DNA of 64,000 nucleotides from UBA6109 sp035366835 (GCA_035366835.1 DAOSIS010000019.1:15631-79630); one strand, 5' to 3'; counted from the first letter of the stretch, positions 42,540-52,267 are shown. Program-made: numbers and translations. The notes: generated from the letters alone by a model not told the origin.

Positions 42540-43269
42540 CGCCAGGAAGGCAGGCGCAGCGGACGCCCGGGGCGAATTGCTGGAGATCGTGCGCGCCGCC
42601 AGGCGTTCGCTGATCGCGCAAACGGGGAGCGGAGACCGCGGCCGCGCGGCGAGGGTGAAGACCCTGCCTTCGCGGCGTCAGAGGGGCTGTCCGAAGGCTT
42701 CGGGCTGCTCCGCAGCATCGCCGGAGGGGCTGGAGGCCATCCGCGAGGAGATGCAGAACTGCCATCGCTGTCCACTGGAAAAAGTGAGAAAGAACCTTGT
42801 GTTCGGGGAGGGAAATCCCCATGCCGCCCTCGTCTTCGTCGGCGAGGCGCCGGGGGCCGATGAAGACGAACAGGGGCGGCCCTTCGTGGGGAAGGCGGGG
42901 GAGCTCCTGACCAGGATCATTCTGGCCATGGGGCTGAAGCGAGAGGATGTCTACATCTGCAATATCCTGAAATGCCGCCCGCCGGGAAACCGCAATCCGC
43001 AGCCCGACGAGATCGCCGCCTGCGAACCCTTCCTCGTCCGGCAGCTGCAGGCGATTTCACCGAGGTTCATCTGCGCCCTGGGAAGCTTTGCCGCCCGGAC
43101 CCTGCTGAAGACCGAAAGCCCGATTACGGCCCTGCGGGGACGTTTCCATGATTACCATGGAATTCGCCTGATGCCGACCTACCATCCGGCCTATCTTCTT
43201 CGCAACCCGGATGCCAAGAGGCTGGTCTGGCAGGACGTGCAGATGGTCATGAAAGAATTGGAGGCCTGA
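42526..43269 (+). CDS. Family 4 (Fe-S) uracil-DNA glycosylase
   Basis: 247 residues. A disordered basic N-terminus of about 65 residues precedes the domain: MQNCHRCPLEKVRKNLVFGE (two cluster Cys), FVGEAPGADEDEQGRPFVGK (motif A), CNILKCRPPGNRNPQPDEI (third Cys), and MPTYHPAYLLRNPDAK (motif B). It removes uracil from DNA in base excision repair and carries a [4Fe-4S] cluster. It overlaps the coaBC stop by 14 bases. Confidence 0.9.
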   Translation: MSGRDARKAGAADARGELLEIVRAARRSLIAQTGSGDRGRAARVKTLPSRRQRGCPKASGCSAASPEGLEAIREEMQNCHRCPLEKVRKNLVFGEGNPHAALVFVGEAPGADEDEQGRPFVGKAGELLTRIILAMGLKREDVYICNILKCRPPGNRNPQPDEIAACEPFLVRQLQAISPRFICALGSFAARTLLKTESPITALRGRFHDYHGIRLMPTYHPAYLLRNPDAKRLVWQDVQMVMKELEA

Positions 43270-43270
43270 G

Positions 43271-44647
43271 ATGAGAACCACGGTTTTCACAGGGGACTGC
43301 GGACGACGGGGCCGGCCGGGCGCATGCGGCGGGAAGGGACGCTTCTTCGCGCGGGCCGCAAGGGACCTCGGGGCGATGATCCTCCTCGCGGCGATGCTGC
43401 TTTTCCCGGCGGCGGATCTGCAAAGCGCCGAGGTAAGGCCTGTCTACGATGTGATCACCGTGAATTCCGCCATCACGCCGCCGGTGAGCGAGTATATCCT
43501 CAGGAACATCGAAGCATCGGCCAGAGGGGGATCGGACGGCATCATCCTTCAGCTGGATACGCCGGGAGGCCTGGATTCGGCGATGCGGGACATCGCCAAG
43601 GGAATTCTCAACGCGCCGCTTCCGGTGATCGTCTATGTGGCGCCTTCGGGGGCGCGGGCGGCCTCCGCCGGGGTGATCATCACCGTTTCGGCCCACATCG
43701 CCGCGATGGCGCCGGGGACCAACATCGGCGCCGCCCATCCGGTGGGGATCGGGATCGGGCAGATGGACAAGGTCATGGCCAAGAAGGTGGAGAACGACGC
43801 CGTCGCCTATGCGCGGGGCATCGCCGTCAAGAGGCTGCGCAACGCCGACTGGGTGGAGCGCGCCGTACGGAAGAGCGAGTCGGTGACCGCGGAGGAGGCC
43901 CTGCGGTTGAAGGTGATCGATTTTGTGAGCCCCGATATCCGGAGCCTGCTGCGATCGATGGACGGCCGCACGGTGGAACTGCCCTCGGGCAAGAGGACGC
44001 TGGCGACCCGGGATGCCGTGCTTCAATACAGGGAAATGGGGCTGCGCCAGCGCATCCTGACCAGCATCAGCGATCCGAACATCGCCTACATCCTGCTCCT
44101 GGTCGGCCTGGCCGGGCTCTATTTCGAATTCGCCAATCCGGGTGCGGTCCTGCCGGGTGTGATCGGCGGGCTGTCGCTGATCCTCGCCTTCTTCGCCCTG
44201 CAGACGCTGCCCGTCAACTTCGCCGGCGTTCTTCTGATCCTGTTCGCCGTGGTTCTTTTCATCGCCGAGATCAAGGTCACCAGCCACGGGCTCCTGGCGG
44301 TCGGCGGTGTCGTCTCGCTGACGATCGGTTCCCTCATGCTCTTTGATACGCCGGAGCCGACCATGCGCATCTCCCTGCACGTGCTGATCCCCGCCGTCGC
44401 GGTGACCTCCCTCTTTTTCATCGTCGTTGTCGGGCTGGTGATCAAGGCACAGAGACGAAGGAAGCGCACGGGGAGCGAGGAAATGATCGGGATGAAGGGA
44501 ACCGCTGTCACCGACATCGCAGCCGAGGGCAAGGTTTCGGTCCAGGGCGAGTACTGGAACGCCTTCAGCGATGTGCCGATCCCCAAGACCTCCGCAATCA
44601 GGGTAACGGCGGTGGACAAGCTGCGGCTCAAGGTTGAAAAACTGTAG
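43271..44647 (+). CDS. nfeD: NfeD-family membrane-bound serine protease (ClpP-like domain + NfeD)
   Basis: 458 residues. Signal/TM segment (ARDLGAMILLAAMLLFPAAD), then a ClpP-class domain (ITPPVSEYILRNIEASARGG, ILQLDTPGGLDSAMRDIAKG, VYVAPSGARAASAGVIITVS with the catalytic Ser, GTNIGAAHPVG, KKVENDAVAYARGIA). Four or five TM helices follow and then a C-terminal OB-fold NfeD domain (GMKGTAVTDIAAEGKVSVQG). Long NfeD proteins pair with slipins such as the next gene and are linked to membrane quality control. Confidence 0.9.
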   Translation: MRTTVFTGDCGRRGRPGACGGKGRFFARAARDLGAMILLAAMLLFPAADLQSAEVRPVYDVITVNSAITPPVSEYILRNIEASARGGSDGIILQLDTPGGLDSAMRDIAKGILNAPLPVIVYVAPSGARAASAGVIITVSAHIAAMAPGTNIGAAHPVGIGIGQMDKVMAKKVENDAVAYARGIAVKRLRNADWVERAVRKSESVTAEEALRLKVIDFVSPDIRSLLRSMDGRTVELPSGKRTLATRDAVLQYREMGLRQRILTSISDPNIAYILLLVGLAGLYFEFANPGAVLPGVIGGLSLILAFFALQTLPVNFAGVLLILFAVVLFIAEIKVTSHGLLAVGGVVSLTIGSLMLFDTPEPTMRISLHVLIPAVAVTSLFFIVVVGLVIKAQRRRKRTGSEEMIGMKGTAVTDIAAEGKVSVQGEYWNAFSDVPIPKTSAIRVTAVDKLRLKVEKL

Positions 44648-44679
44648 GGTGAACTATCGCGAGAGCAAGGAGGACTTCT

Positions 44680-45435
44680 ATGGCTTCAGTACCCATCATC
44701 GTCGTCATCGTCCTGGTCGTCATGTTCCTGGCGTCCGCCATCCGGATTCTCAACGAGTACGAGCGGGGCGTCATTTTCCGCCTTGGACGGATCATCGATA
44801 CGAAGGGTCCCGGCCTCATCATCCTGATCCCCGTCGTCGACCGCATGGTCAAGGTGGACATGCGGACGATCACCATGGACGTGCCGCCTCAGGATGTCAT
44901 CACCAAGGACAACGTATCGATCAAGGTCAACGCCGTCGTCTACTTCCGCGTCATCGACGCGAATGCAGCCGTTGTGAACGTCGAGAACTACCTCTACGCC
45001 ACCTCGCAGCTTGCCCAGACGACGCTGCGGAGCGTCTGCGGTCAGGTGGAACTGGACGAGATCCTCTCCGAACGCGAAAAGATCAATCTCCAGCTCCAGG
45101 AGATTCTCGACCGCAGCACGGATCCGTGGGGCATCAAGGTTTCTCTGGTCGAGGTCAAGCACATCGACCTGCCGGAGGAGATGAAACGGGCCATGGCCAA
45201 ACAGGCCGAGGCGGAACGGGAGCGGCGCGCGAAGGTCATCAACGCCGAGGGCGAGTTCCAGGCGGCGCAGAGGCTGATCGAGGCGGCCGCGCTGATGGAG
45301 ACCCAGCCGATGTCGCTGCAGTTGCGCTATCTCCAGACGCTCAACCAGATCGCTTCCGAGAACAATTCGACGACGGTCTTCCCCATCCCGATCGACCTCT
45401 TCCGCCCCTTCCTGAAAACGGCGGAGGGCAAGTAG
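44680..45435 (+). CDS. Slipin (stomatin/SPFH family)
   Basis: 251 residues: an N-terminal membrane helix (VPIIVVIVLVVMFLASAIRI), then an SPFH domain (LNEYERGVIFRLGRIIDTKG, VDMRTITMDVPPQDVITKDN, EREKINLQLQEILDRSTDPW) and a helical tail (EAERERRAKVINAEGEFQAA). It forms membrane scaffolds with the NfeD partner directly upstream (gap 32 bases). Confidence 0.93.
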   Translation: MASVPIIVVIVLVVMFLASAIRILNEYERGVIFRLGRIIDTKGPGLIILIPVVDRMVKVDMRTITMDVPPQDVITKDNVSIKVNAVVYFRVIDANAAVVNVENYLYATSQLAQTTLRSVCGQVELDEILSEREKINLQLQEILDRSTDPWGIKVSLVEVKHIDLPEEMKRAMAKQAEAERERRAKVINAEGEFQAAQRLIEAAALMETQPMSLQLRYLQTLNQIASENNSTTVFPIPIDLFRPFLKTAEGK

Positions 45436-45515
45436 GATCGTCGATACGCCGGGACTTGCAGGGTCGTGGGCTGCCCCCGGAGCGGGCGGAGCGGCGGGGA
45501 TTCGGGAGGTGAGCG

Positions 45516-45863
45516 GTGGAAGGGCAAAAAAGGAAGAATGTCCTCACGGGCGGGTTGATCCTCATCACCCTAGGGGTGCTGATCTTTCTTCATCAGGTGA
45601 CGAGTTTCGGATTCGACAAGAGCTGGCCGATCCTGCTCATCGTCATCTCCGTCGGGACGCTGATCCAGCGGGTGAAGGACGTGGGCGGCTGGCTCATCGG
45701 GGCCATCGGGGTTCTGTTCTTTCTGGTGGAAACCTGGGACATCAACCTCCATGTCGTCGCGGTGTACCTCCTGCCCGTGCTGATGATCCTCCTGGGCATC
45801 TTCATCCTCAGGAAATACTTTCAGGGCGATCGGGGCGGGGACGACGGGGATATCGATGCGTAG
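45516..45863 (+). CDS. Small polytopic membrane protein (LiaI/LiaF-like TM region)
   Basis: 115 residues from a GTG with a GGAGG site. Four hydrophobic helices (TGGLILITLGVLIFLHQV, WPILLIVISVGTLI, GWLIGAIGVLFFLVE, VAVYLLPVLMILLGIFIL) resemble the LiaF/DUF5668 transmembrane module. The tail is acidic (GDRGGDDGDIDA). Function unknown. It overlaps the following HAD gene by 8 bases. Confidence 0.7.
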   Translation: MEGQKRKNVLTGGLILITLGVLIFLHQVTSFGFDKSWPILLIVISVGTLIQRVKDVGGWLIGAIGVLFFLVETWDINLHVVAVYLLPVLMILLGIFILRKYFQGDRGGDDGDIDA

Positions 45864-46593
45864 CGCTCCAACGAACCGGAAAACGGCGGATCCGGCGGAC
45901 TCGACAGGGGCTCTCCCCTTTCGGGGCGGCCGGACCCTCGCCGTTTGCGACTTCGACGGCACGGTCTGTACCGTGGATATGGGCAATGCCATTCTCAACC
46001 GTTTTTCCCGCACGAAATGGGAAGAGATCGATCGCGCCTATTGCGCGCGGGAAATCGGCTCTCTGACGGCCTATCGGATGCTGACGCCGATCCTGCGCGG
46101 CTCCCGAAAAGGGATGGCGGATTTCGTCCGGAAGAACGCGCGCCTGGACCCGGAGTTCCCCGCATTCGTCCGGTTCTGCCGTGAGCTCGGCGTGGATGTC
46201 ATGATCCTCTCCGACGGCCTCGATTTCTACATCGAGACGTTTCTGGAGCAGTTCGATCTGCAGGGGATCGACTATTACGCAAACCGCCTGTCCTTCGGCA
46301 AGGAGGATGCCCTGGACATCGATTTTCCGTACAGCAGCGAATGCGGTTCCTGCGGCACCTGCAAGAGCGGAATCCTCCTCCGTTCCCGCGCGGAATATGA
46401 CACCGTCGTCTACATCGGCGACGGTTTTTCCGACATCTGCCCGGCGCGCGAGGCGGATTGCGTCTTCGCCAAGGGAGTGCTCTACGAGGCCTGCCTGCGG
46501 AACGGGACGGCCTGCATCCGCTATGAGCATTTCGGCGACGTCATCGACGCCCTGCAGGCAGCGTGGACGCTCCGGGAAGCACGCAGGTCGTGA
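45856..46593 (+). CDS. HAD-IB phosphatase (MtnX/phosphoserine phosphatase-like)
   Basis: 245 residues. Motif I is LAVCDFDGTVC. A helical cap follows (NRFSRTKWEEIDRAYCAREI), with motif II MILSDGLDFYIE, Lys in FGKEDAL and motif IV YIGDGFSDICPAREADCVFA. A Cys-rich insert (CGSCGTCKSGI) is seen in MtnX-like members. Candidate substrates are 2-hydroxy-3-keto-5-methylthiopentenyl-1-phosphate or phosphoserine; neither is supported by neighbours. Confidence 0.78.
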   Translation: MRSAPTNRKTADPADSTGALPFRGGRTLAVCDFDGTVCTVDMGNAILNRFSRTKWEEIDRAYCAREIGSLTAYRMLTPILRGSRKGMADFVRKNARLDPEFPAFVRFCRELGVDVMILSDGLDFYIETFLEQFDLQGIDYYANRLSFGKEDALDIDFPYSSECGSCGTCKSGILLRSRAEYDTVVYIGDGFSDICPAREADCVFAKGVLYEACLRNGTACIRYEHFGDVIDALQAAWTLREARRS

Positions 46594-48308
46594 AAACGGC
46601 CTTCCCGAACCTCCCGGCCCTCCGCGGTGCCCTTCTCGGCGTCCTCCTCTCCGGTCTTCTGTGTTCAGCGGACCTCGGCCTGGCGCAGGAACCGCTGCGC
46701 CTTTCCGTCATCCACATCAACGACACCCACTCTCATCTGGAGCCGACGAGGCGGACGGTCCGGATCGACGGCAATGACACGGGGGTTTTCCTGGGAGGAT
46801 TCCCGCGTCTCGCCTCGGCCCTGAAGGATCTGCGGGCCGACGGGAGGACGAGGCTGTTTCTGCACGCCGGAGACGCCGTGCAGGGGACGCTGTATTTCAA
46901 TGCCTACCGGGGCGAAGCGGATTTCCGTTTCCTCAACCTCCTGGGCGTCGAGGCCATGACGCTGGGCAATCACGAATTCGACAAGGGACCGGACGTCCTG
47001 GCGCGTATGCTCGACGTCGCCGACTTTCCCATCCTGTCTGCGAACATTCGCTTTCCCGGCGACAGCCGCCTGGCGAAACGCGTGACGCCCTATGCCATCA
47101 AGGGTTACGGAGCCGACCGGGTGGGCATCGTCGGGGTCACGACCCGTGACACCCCGGTCATTTCAAAGCCGGGTCCATCCGTCGTTTTCCAGCAGGCTCT
47201 CTCTGCCGTCCGGCGCGCCGTGCGCGAACTGGAGGCAAAAGGGGTCGACAAGATCATCGTCCTGTCCCACATCGGCTACGACCATGACATCCAGCTTGCC
47301 CGGCGGGTCCGGGGGGTCGACATCGTCGTCGGCGGGCACTCCCACACGCTCCTGGGCGGCGCTGTACTCCGCGACCTCGGCCTGGAAGTCGGCGGCGATT
47401 ATCCGACCGTCGTCCGCGGTCCCGGCGGGGCGAAAAGCCTCGTGGTTCAGGCCTGGAAGTGGGGGATGGTGCTGGGCGTCCTCGACGTGGAATTCAACCG
47501 CCGGGGAGAGATCGAAACGCATGAGGCCAGGCCTCTCTTCATCGCCGGGAACGATTTCATCCGCAGCCGGAAACCCGTCGAGGCGGGAAGTGAGGAGGGG
47601 CGGCGGATCGTGCGCGCGCTGACCGACCGGGGAGCGTTCGGATTTTTCCGGGACGAGGAGCACGCCGCGTCCATCCTGGCGCCTTACAGGCAAGGGCTGG
47701 AAAAGCTCAGGAAGACCGAGGTCGCGACGGCCCTGTCGGATCTGCGGATCGGTGTCAACGGCGGTCCGGGTCCGCTGGTTGCAGATGCGATGGCCTGGAA
47801 GACGGGAAGCGCAATCGCCCTCCAGAACCGGGGCGGCGTGCGGGCCGAGCTGCGGGAGGGGGCGATCACTCTGGGGGACGTCGCCGAGGTCCTCCCCTTC
47901 GAAAACGTGATCGTGCTCCTGGACGTGACCGCTGCGGAACTCCGCAGCGCGCTCGAAGAGGGAATCGAGTTCCAGATGGCCAGGAGGCCGTCGGAGCCCG
48001 GGCTTCCGTACGTGTCCGGGATGAGCTACCAGGCGAATCTGGCGGCCCCGAGGGGGAAGAGGATCGTTTCGATGGTCCGGCTGCGGCCCGACGGAACGGG
48101 CGTTCCCTTTGATCCGAAGGGCCTGTACCGGATTGCCCTGAACGATTTCATCGCCAACGGCGGTGACGGCCATGCGACGTTCAGGCAGGTGACACGATTC
48201 CGCCGGGACACCGGCCTCGTCGATTCCGATGTCTTCGCGGAGTACCTCCGGCATCTGGGCGAGGTCCGGGAAGAAGGCGGGAAAAGGATCGAAGTCCTCG
48301 CCAGGTGA
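46590..48308 (+). CDS. Periplasmic 5'-nucleotidase/2',3'-cyclic phosphodiesterase (UshA family)
   Basis: The GTG at 46590 overlaps the previous stop (GTGA) and gives 572 residues. There is a signal peptide (LRGALLGVLLSGLLCSADLG). The metallophosphoesterase domain has VIHINDTHSHLEP, FLHAGDAVQGTLYFN, TLGNHEFDKG, LSHIGYDHD and VVGGHSHTLLGG. The C-terminal nucleotide-binding domain has NRGGVRAELREGAITLGDVA and a late NDFIANGGDGHATF. It hydrolyses extracellular nucleotides or phospho-sugars. Confidence 0.9.
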   Translation: MKTAFPNLPALRGALLGVLLSGLLCSADLGLAQEPLRLSVIHINDTHSHLEPTRRTVRIDGNDTGVFLGGFPRLASALKDLRADGRTRLFLHAGDAVQGTLYFNAYRGEADFRFLNLLGVEAMTLGNHEFDKGPDVLARMLDVADFPILSANIRFPGDSRLAKRVTPYAIKGYGADRVGIVGVTTRDTPVISKPGPSVVFQQALSAVRRAVRELEAKGVDKIIVLSHIGYDHDIQLARRVRGVDIVVGGHSHTLLGGAVLRDLGLEVGGDYPTVVRGPGGAKSLVVQAWKWGMVLGVLDVEFNRRGEIETHEARPLFIAGNDFIRSRKPVEAGSEEGRRIVRALTDRGAFGFFRDEEHAASILAPYRQGLEKLRKTEVATALSDLRIGVNGGPGPLVADAMAWKTGSAIALQNRGGVRAELREGAITLGDVAEVLPFENVIVLLDVTAAELRSALEEGIEFQMARRPSEPGLPYVSGMSYQANLAAPRGKRIVSMVRLRPDGTGVPFDPKGLYRIALNDFIANGGDGHATFRQVTRFRRDTGLVDSDVFAEYLRHLGEVREEGGKRIEVLAR

Positions 48309-48380
48309 TCCCTTCCGGATGGCGTCGGTGCCGGCGACCCCCGCACGATCATCGCCGATCCCGGGCGGCTTCGCCTCCCG

Positions 48381-49502
48381 CTACAGCAGAGCGAGACGGT
48401 CCGCGACCGCCAACCCGCACCGGGTGGGCCGCAGCCGTCCGCCGGACCGCTCGAGATACCCGCCCTCCTCCAGCCCCCTGATCTCCTCCGCCTTTTCCGC
48501 CGCCAGGTCCCGTCCATAGCGAACCTTGAATTCCCGGAGGTCGATGCCGCCGGCCGTGCGCAGCCCGAGAAAGAGCGCCTCCTGAGCCAGCTGACCGGCG
48601 TCAAGACTCTCCCCGCCGGCGACGGGCCGTTTCGCGTCGCGCAGGTCTTTCAGGTATCGTGAAAGGGACGTGGTGTTCCACCAGCGGCGGGGCGCAAGCA
48701 GGGAATGGGCCGCGGGGCCGATGCCCAGATAGGGCGTGTGATTCCAGTATTTGCTGTTGTGGCGGGAGCGGTCCGCCTCTTTCCTGCAGAAGTTGGAGAC
48801 CTCGTATTGCCGATAGCCGGCCCGTTCCAATCGTTCAGCCGTTTCCATGAAGAAGGCGTACTGGAGCTCCTCGTCGGGCAGCCGGAACCGGCCGTCCCGG
48901 TGTCTCCGGCCCAGCGGCGTGTCGGCCGCCACGTGAAGCTCGTAACAGGACAGGTGCGGCAGACCGAGGCCGGACGCGGCAGCGAGCATCTTCCCCCAGC
49001 GGCCGGGGTCCTGGCCGGGGACGGCGTAGATGAGATCGATGCCGATGTTCTCGAAACCCGCCTGTCTCGCCTCGTCGATCGACGCGATCGCCCGTTTCGC
49101 ATCGTGCCGCCTGCCGAGAAAAGCGAGGACGCCGTTGTCGAAGGATTGAACGCCGATGGTCAGGCGGTTTACGCCCAGACCCAGAAGAGCGGTCAGCCAG
49201 GAGACGTCCACGTCGGCCGGATTGACCTCGACCGAGATCTCGGCGCCGGGGTCCACGGCGAAGGTGCGGCGCACCGCGTCGAACAGGGTTTCCATTTCGG
49301 GAATCGAGAGAAGGGAAGGGGTTCCTCCCCCCACGTAGATCGTGTCGAAGGAAGGAAAAAGATCGGCGTAGAGGGCCATTTCCCGCACGGCTGCCCCAAG
49401 ATAAGCACCTTTCCGTCCGCGGTCGGTGACGGAGTGGAAGGTGCAGTAGGGGCACTTGGAAAGGCAGAAGGGGATGTGGATGTACAGTCCGGGTTTCATC
49501 AT
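48381..49502 (-). CDS. hemW: Radical SAM heme chaperone HemW
   Basis: 373 residues: LYIHIPFCLSKCPYCTFHSV (CxxxCxxC), YVGGGTPSLL, EVNPADVD, GVNRLTIGVQSF, and a HemW C-terminal domain (HNSKYWNHTPYLGIGPAAHS). The HemW family differs from oxygen-independent coproporphyrinogen oxidase by the shorter N-terminus, as here. It transfers heme to respiratory enzymes. Confidence 0.9.
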   Translation of the reverse strand: MMKPGLYIHIPFCLSKCPYCTFHSVTDRGRKGAYLGAAVREMALYADLFPSFDTIYVGGGTPSLLSIPEMETLFDAVRRTFAVDPGAEISVEVNPADVDVSWLTALLGLGVNRLTIGVQSFDNGVLAFLGRRHDAKRAIASIDEARQAGFENIGIDLIYAVPGQDPGRWGKMLAAASGLGLPHLSCYELHVAADTPLGRRHRDGRFRLPDEELQYAFFMETAERLERAGYRQYEVSNFCRKEADRSRHNSKYWNHTPYLGIGPAAHSLLAPRRWWNTTSLSRYLKDLRDAKRPVAGGESLDAGQLAQEALFLGLRTAGGIDLREFKVRYGRDLAAEKAEEIRGLEEGGYLERSGGRLRPTRCGLAVADRLALL

Positions 49503-49512
49503 CTGAATCGCT

Positions 49513-49639
49513 CAGGCTGTTGAAAAAGGCCCGCCTGCCGCGTTTCCCTCGTCCTTCGCCATTCGACGTACGCAAATATAGTACGCCTCACGGCGCAGGA
49601 CTTCGGGGGCCTTGCATCCGGGCCTTTTTGAACAGCCTG
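49513..49639. repeat. Dispersed palindromic repeat, family A, copy 2 (MITE-like)
   Basis: Ends 49513-49533 (CAGGCTGTTGAAAAAGGCCCG) and 49619-49639 are inverted copies with one mismatch in 21. Between them lie a GTACGC-type minor palindrome and the blocks shared with 39674-39795. No coding potential. It sits between the minus-strand genes hemW (start) and lepA (end), so it could also stop transcription. Confidence 0.75.
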
Positions 49640-49704
49640 TTATGCAAAACCCCAGATACTCGGCATCTCGATGCGGCAAAGGCACCAACAAAAGCGAAGC
49701 GGCA

Positions 49705-51528
49705 TCAGTCCGTGTCCGAGCGCAGGACGGCAAGGAAGGCGCTTTGCGGGATCGTGACGTTTCCGATGATCTTCATCCGCTTCTTGCCTTTCTTCTGCTT
49801 CTCCAAGAGCTTTCTCTTCCGGGTGATGTCGCCGCCGTAGCACTTTGCCGTCACGTCCTTTCGGAACGGCGAGATGGTCGTGCGCGCGATGATTTCCCCG
49901 CCGATCGCGGCCTGGATGGCGATCTTGAACATCTGCCGGGGGATCTCTTCCTTCAGACGCTCGCAGGCCTGAAGGCCGCGGGCCCTCGCCCGTTCGCGGT
50001 GGACGATCTGCGAGAGGGCGTCCACCTTCTCGCCGTTGACGAGGATGTCCACAAGGACGAGCGGGCTTTCGCGGTAATCCAGCAAGTCGTAGTCGAAGGA
50101 CCCGTATCCCTGGGTGACGGACTTGAACCGGTCGTAGAAATCGAAGATGACCTCGGACAACGGCATCTCGTAGGTGAGTTCCGCCCGGCCGGGACTGGTA
50201 TAGCTGAGGCTGGAATTGACGCCGCGCCTTTCCATGCACAGTTTCATCACCGCGCCCAGGTAGCGCTCGGGAAGCATCATGGCGGCCCGGATATAGGGTT
50301 CTTCCGATTTTGCGATCTCGAGCGGGCCGGGGTAGTGGGTGGGGTTGTCCACGTCCATGACGGACCCGTCTTTGAGCGTGAAGCGATACCGGACGCTGGG
50401 CACGGACAGGATCAGGGAGAGGCCGTACTCCCGTTCGAGGCGCTCCTGCACGATCTCCAGGTGGAGGAGTCCCAGGAATCCGCAACGGAACCCCTGGCCG
50501 AGCGCCGCCGAAGAATCCTTCGCATAGATGAAGGAGGCATCGTTCAGCTTGTACTTTTCCAGGGAGGCGACGAGGTCCTCGTAGTCGTCGGAGGCGATGG
50601 GATAGATCGAGGCGAAGACCACCGGCTTGGCCTGCTTGAAACCGGGCAGGGGCGCCTCGCGCGCACGGCTGTCCAGTGTGATCGTATCTCCCGTGTGCAC
50701 GTCGGACACGGTCTTCACGCCGGCGATGATGTAGCCGACCTCGCCGGCGGAAAGCGAATCCCTCTTTTCACGCTTCAGGAGGAAATGGCCCACTTCCTCG
50801 ACCTTGTAGGTGGCCCCGCTGGACATGAAGCGGATGATGTCGCCCGCCTTCACCGTGCCGTCGAACATCCTGCAGTAGATGACCGTCCCGCGGAAAGCAT
50901 CGTATTTCGCATCGAAGATGAGCGCGGCCAGCGGCGCGTCGGCGTCCCCCTTGGGCGGCGGGATCCGCTGCACGACGGCCTCGAGGATCTCCTCGATGCC
51001 CCAGCCTTCCTTGGCGGAGCACTTCAGATGGGTCTCCGGATCCAGACCGAGCTCGGAATCGATCTGCTCGATGACGCGCTCCACGTCCGCCGACGGCAGG
51101 TCGATCTTGTTGATGACGGGGATGACCGTGAGGTTGTGCTCCATCGCCATGTAGAGATTGGCGAGCGTCTGCGCCTGGACCCCCTGGGCCGCGTCGATCA
51201 GGAGCAGCACGCCTTCGCAGGAGGCGAGCGCCCGGGAAACCTCGTAGGAGAAATCCACGTGGCCGGGCGTGTCGATCAGGTTGAGCGTATAGGAGCGGCC
51301 GTCCTGGGCTCGGTAGGGGAGAGAGATGGCCTGGCTCTTGATCGTGATCCCGCGTTCGCGCTCGATGTCCATGTTGTCGAGGATCTGGTCCTGGAAGTTC
51401 CGGGCCTCGACGGCACCCGTGAACTGGATCAGACGGTCGGCCAGCGTGGATTTGCCGTGGTCGATGTGGGCGATGATGCTGAAGTTGCGTATGTTCTGCA
51501 TGTCGTTCTGTTCGATCTTCGCCGACAA
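49705..51528 (-). CDS. lepA: Elongation factor 4 (LepA)
   Basis: 607 residues from a TTG with a strong GGAGGG site; an ATG at 51501 would drop nine residues. GTPase motifs: AHIDHGKSTLADRLIQ (G1), G2 RGITIKSQAI, DTPGHVDF (G3), NKIDLP (G4). Domain order and the LepA-specific C-terminus (VTAKCYGGDITRKRKLLEKQ KKGKKRMK) are intact. It back-translocates or rescues stalled ribosomes. Confidence 0.96.
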   Translation of the reverse strand: MSAKIEQNDMQNIRNFSIIAHIDHGKSTLADRLIQFTGAVEARNFQDQILDNMDIERERGITIKSQAISLPYRAQDGRSYTLNLIDTPGHVDFSYEVSRALASCEGVLLLIDAAQGVQAQTLANLYMAMEHNLTVIPVINKIDLPSADVERVIEQIDSELGLDPETHLKCSAKEGWGIEEILEAVVQRIPPPKGDADAPLAALIFDAKYDAFRGTVIYCRMFDGTVKAGDIIRFMSSGATYKVEEVGHFLLKREKRDSLSAGEVGYIIAGVKTVSDVHTGDTITLDSRAREAPLPGFKQAKPVVFASIYPIASDDYEDLVASLEKYKLNDASFIYAKDSSAALGQGFRCGFLGLLHLEIVQERLEREYGLSLILSVPSVRYRFTLKDGSVMDVDNPTHYPGPLEIAKSEEPYIRAAMMLPERYLGAVMKLCMERRGVNSSLSYTSPGRAELTYEMPLSEVIFDFYDRFKSVTQGYGSFDYDLLDYRESPLVLVDILVNGEKVDALSQIVHRERARARGLQACERLKEEIPRQMFKIAIQAAIGGEIIARTTISPFRKDVTAKCYGGDITRKRKLLEKQKKGKKRMKIIGNVTIPQSAFLAVLRSDTD

Positions 51529-51592
51529 AAAAGCCCTCCGTCGGAACAGCGAGGGGAAGGCTTTTCTGCAATGGCTTGGTGAACGGCCGGTC

Positions 51593-52267
51593 TCAGGCGA
51601 GCTTCGCGAGCAGCGCCTGGGAAACCTCCTTGACGGACGGAAGACCGTCGACTTCGATCACCTTGACCTTTTGCTTCAGATAGGCGACGGCGGCCAGCGT
51701 CCCCGTCGCCCCATCGTAGTAGATGTTGTGCCGTTTGTCGATCGCCGCCTCGTCCTGGTCGTCGGCGCGGGTCGAAAGCTGGTCGCTGCCGCAGACCCGG
51801 CAGACCGGCTTTCCGTTCCTCTCCGCGGGTTTGATGGCCTCGATGAAGATGTTGTTCGGATGGTTGTTGTCGTTTGCGCAGAGGCGGCGCCCCATGATCC
51901 GCTTCTTGGACGTCGCGCGGTCGAGCACGATCTCGATCACCGTGTCGAGCGGCATCCTCTCCTTCTGCATGGCCTGCCAGAGGGCTTCGGCCTGGGCGAG
52001 GTTGCGGGGAAATCCGTCCAGGAGCCAGCCCTTGGCGCAATCCGCCTCTTTCAGGCGGGCGAGGATCATCGGGATCGTGATGTCGTCGGGGACGAGTTCG
52101 CCGCGGTCGATGAAGGCCTTGGCCTTTTTCCCGAGGTCCGTCCCGTTCTTGATGTTCTGCCGGAAGATGACGCCGGTCTCGATATGGGGCACACCGTACT
52201 TCTTCTGCACCACGGCCCCCTGCGTTCCCTTCCCGCTCCCGTTCGGTCCAAAGATGAGGATGTTCAT
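51593..52267 (-). CDS. adk: Adenylate kinase (long form, unusual lid)
   Basis: The ATG at 52267 with AAAGGAG gives 224 residues. P-loop LIFGPNGSGKGTQG, AMP-binding IETGVIFRQNIKNG, DGFPRNLAQAEALW, and the lid region with CxxC (CRVCGSDQ) preceded by a single Cys (RRLCANDNNHP). The lid is longer than in E. coli and may bind zinc with only three Cys plus His or Asp. It equilibrates ATP/AMP/ADP. Same strand as lepA and fmdB. Confidence 0.9.
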   Translation of the reverse strand: MNILIFGPNGSGKGTQGAVVQKKYGVPHIETGVIFRQNIKNGTDLGKKAKAFIDRGELVPDDITIPMILARLKEADCAKGWLLDGFPRNLAQAEALWQAMQKERMPLDTVIEIVLDRATSKKRIMGRRLCANDNNHPNNIFIEAIKPAERNGKPVCRVCGSDQLSTRADDQDEAAIDKRHNIYYDGATGTLAAVAYLKQKVKVIEVDGLPSVKEVSQALLAKLA

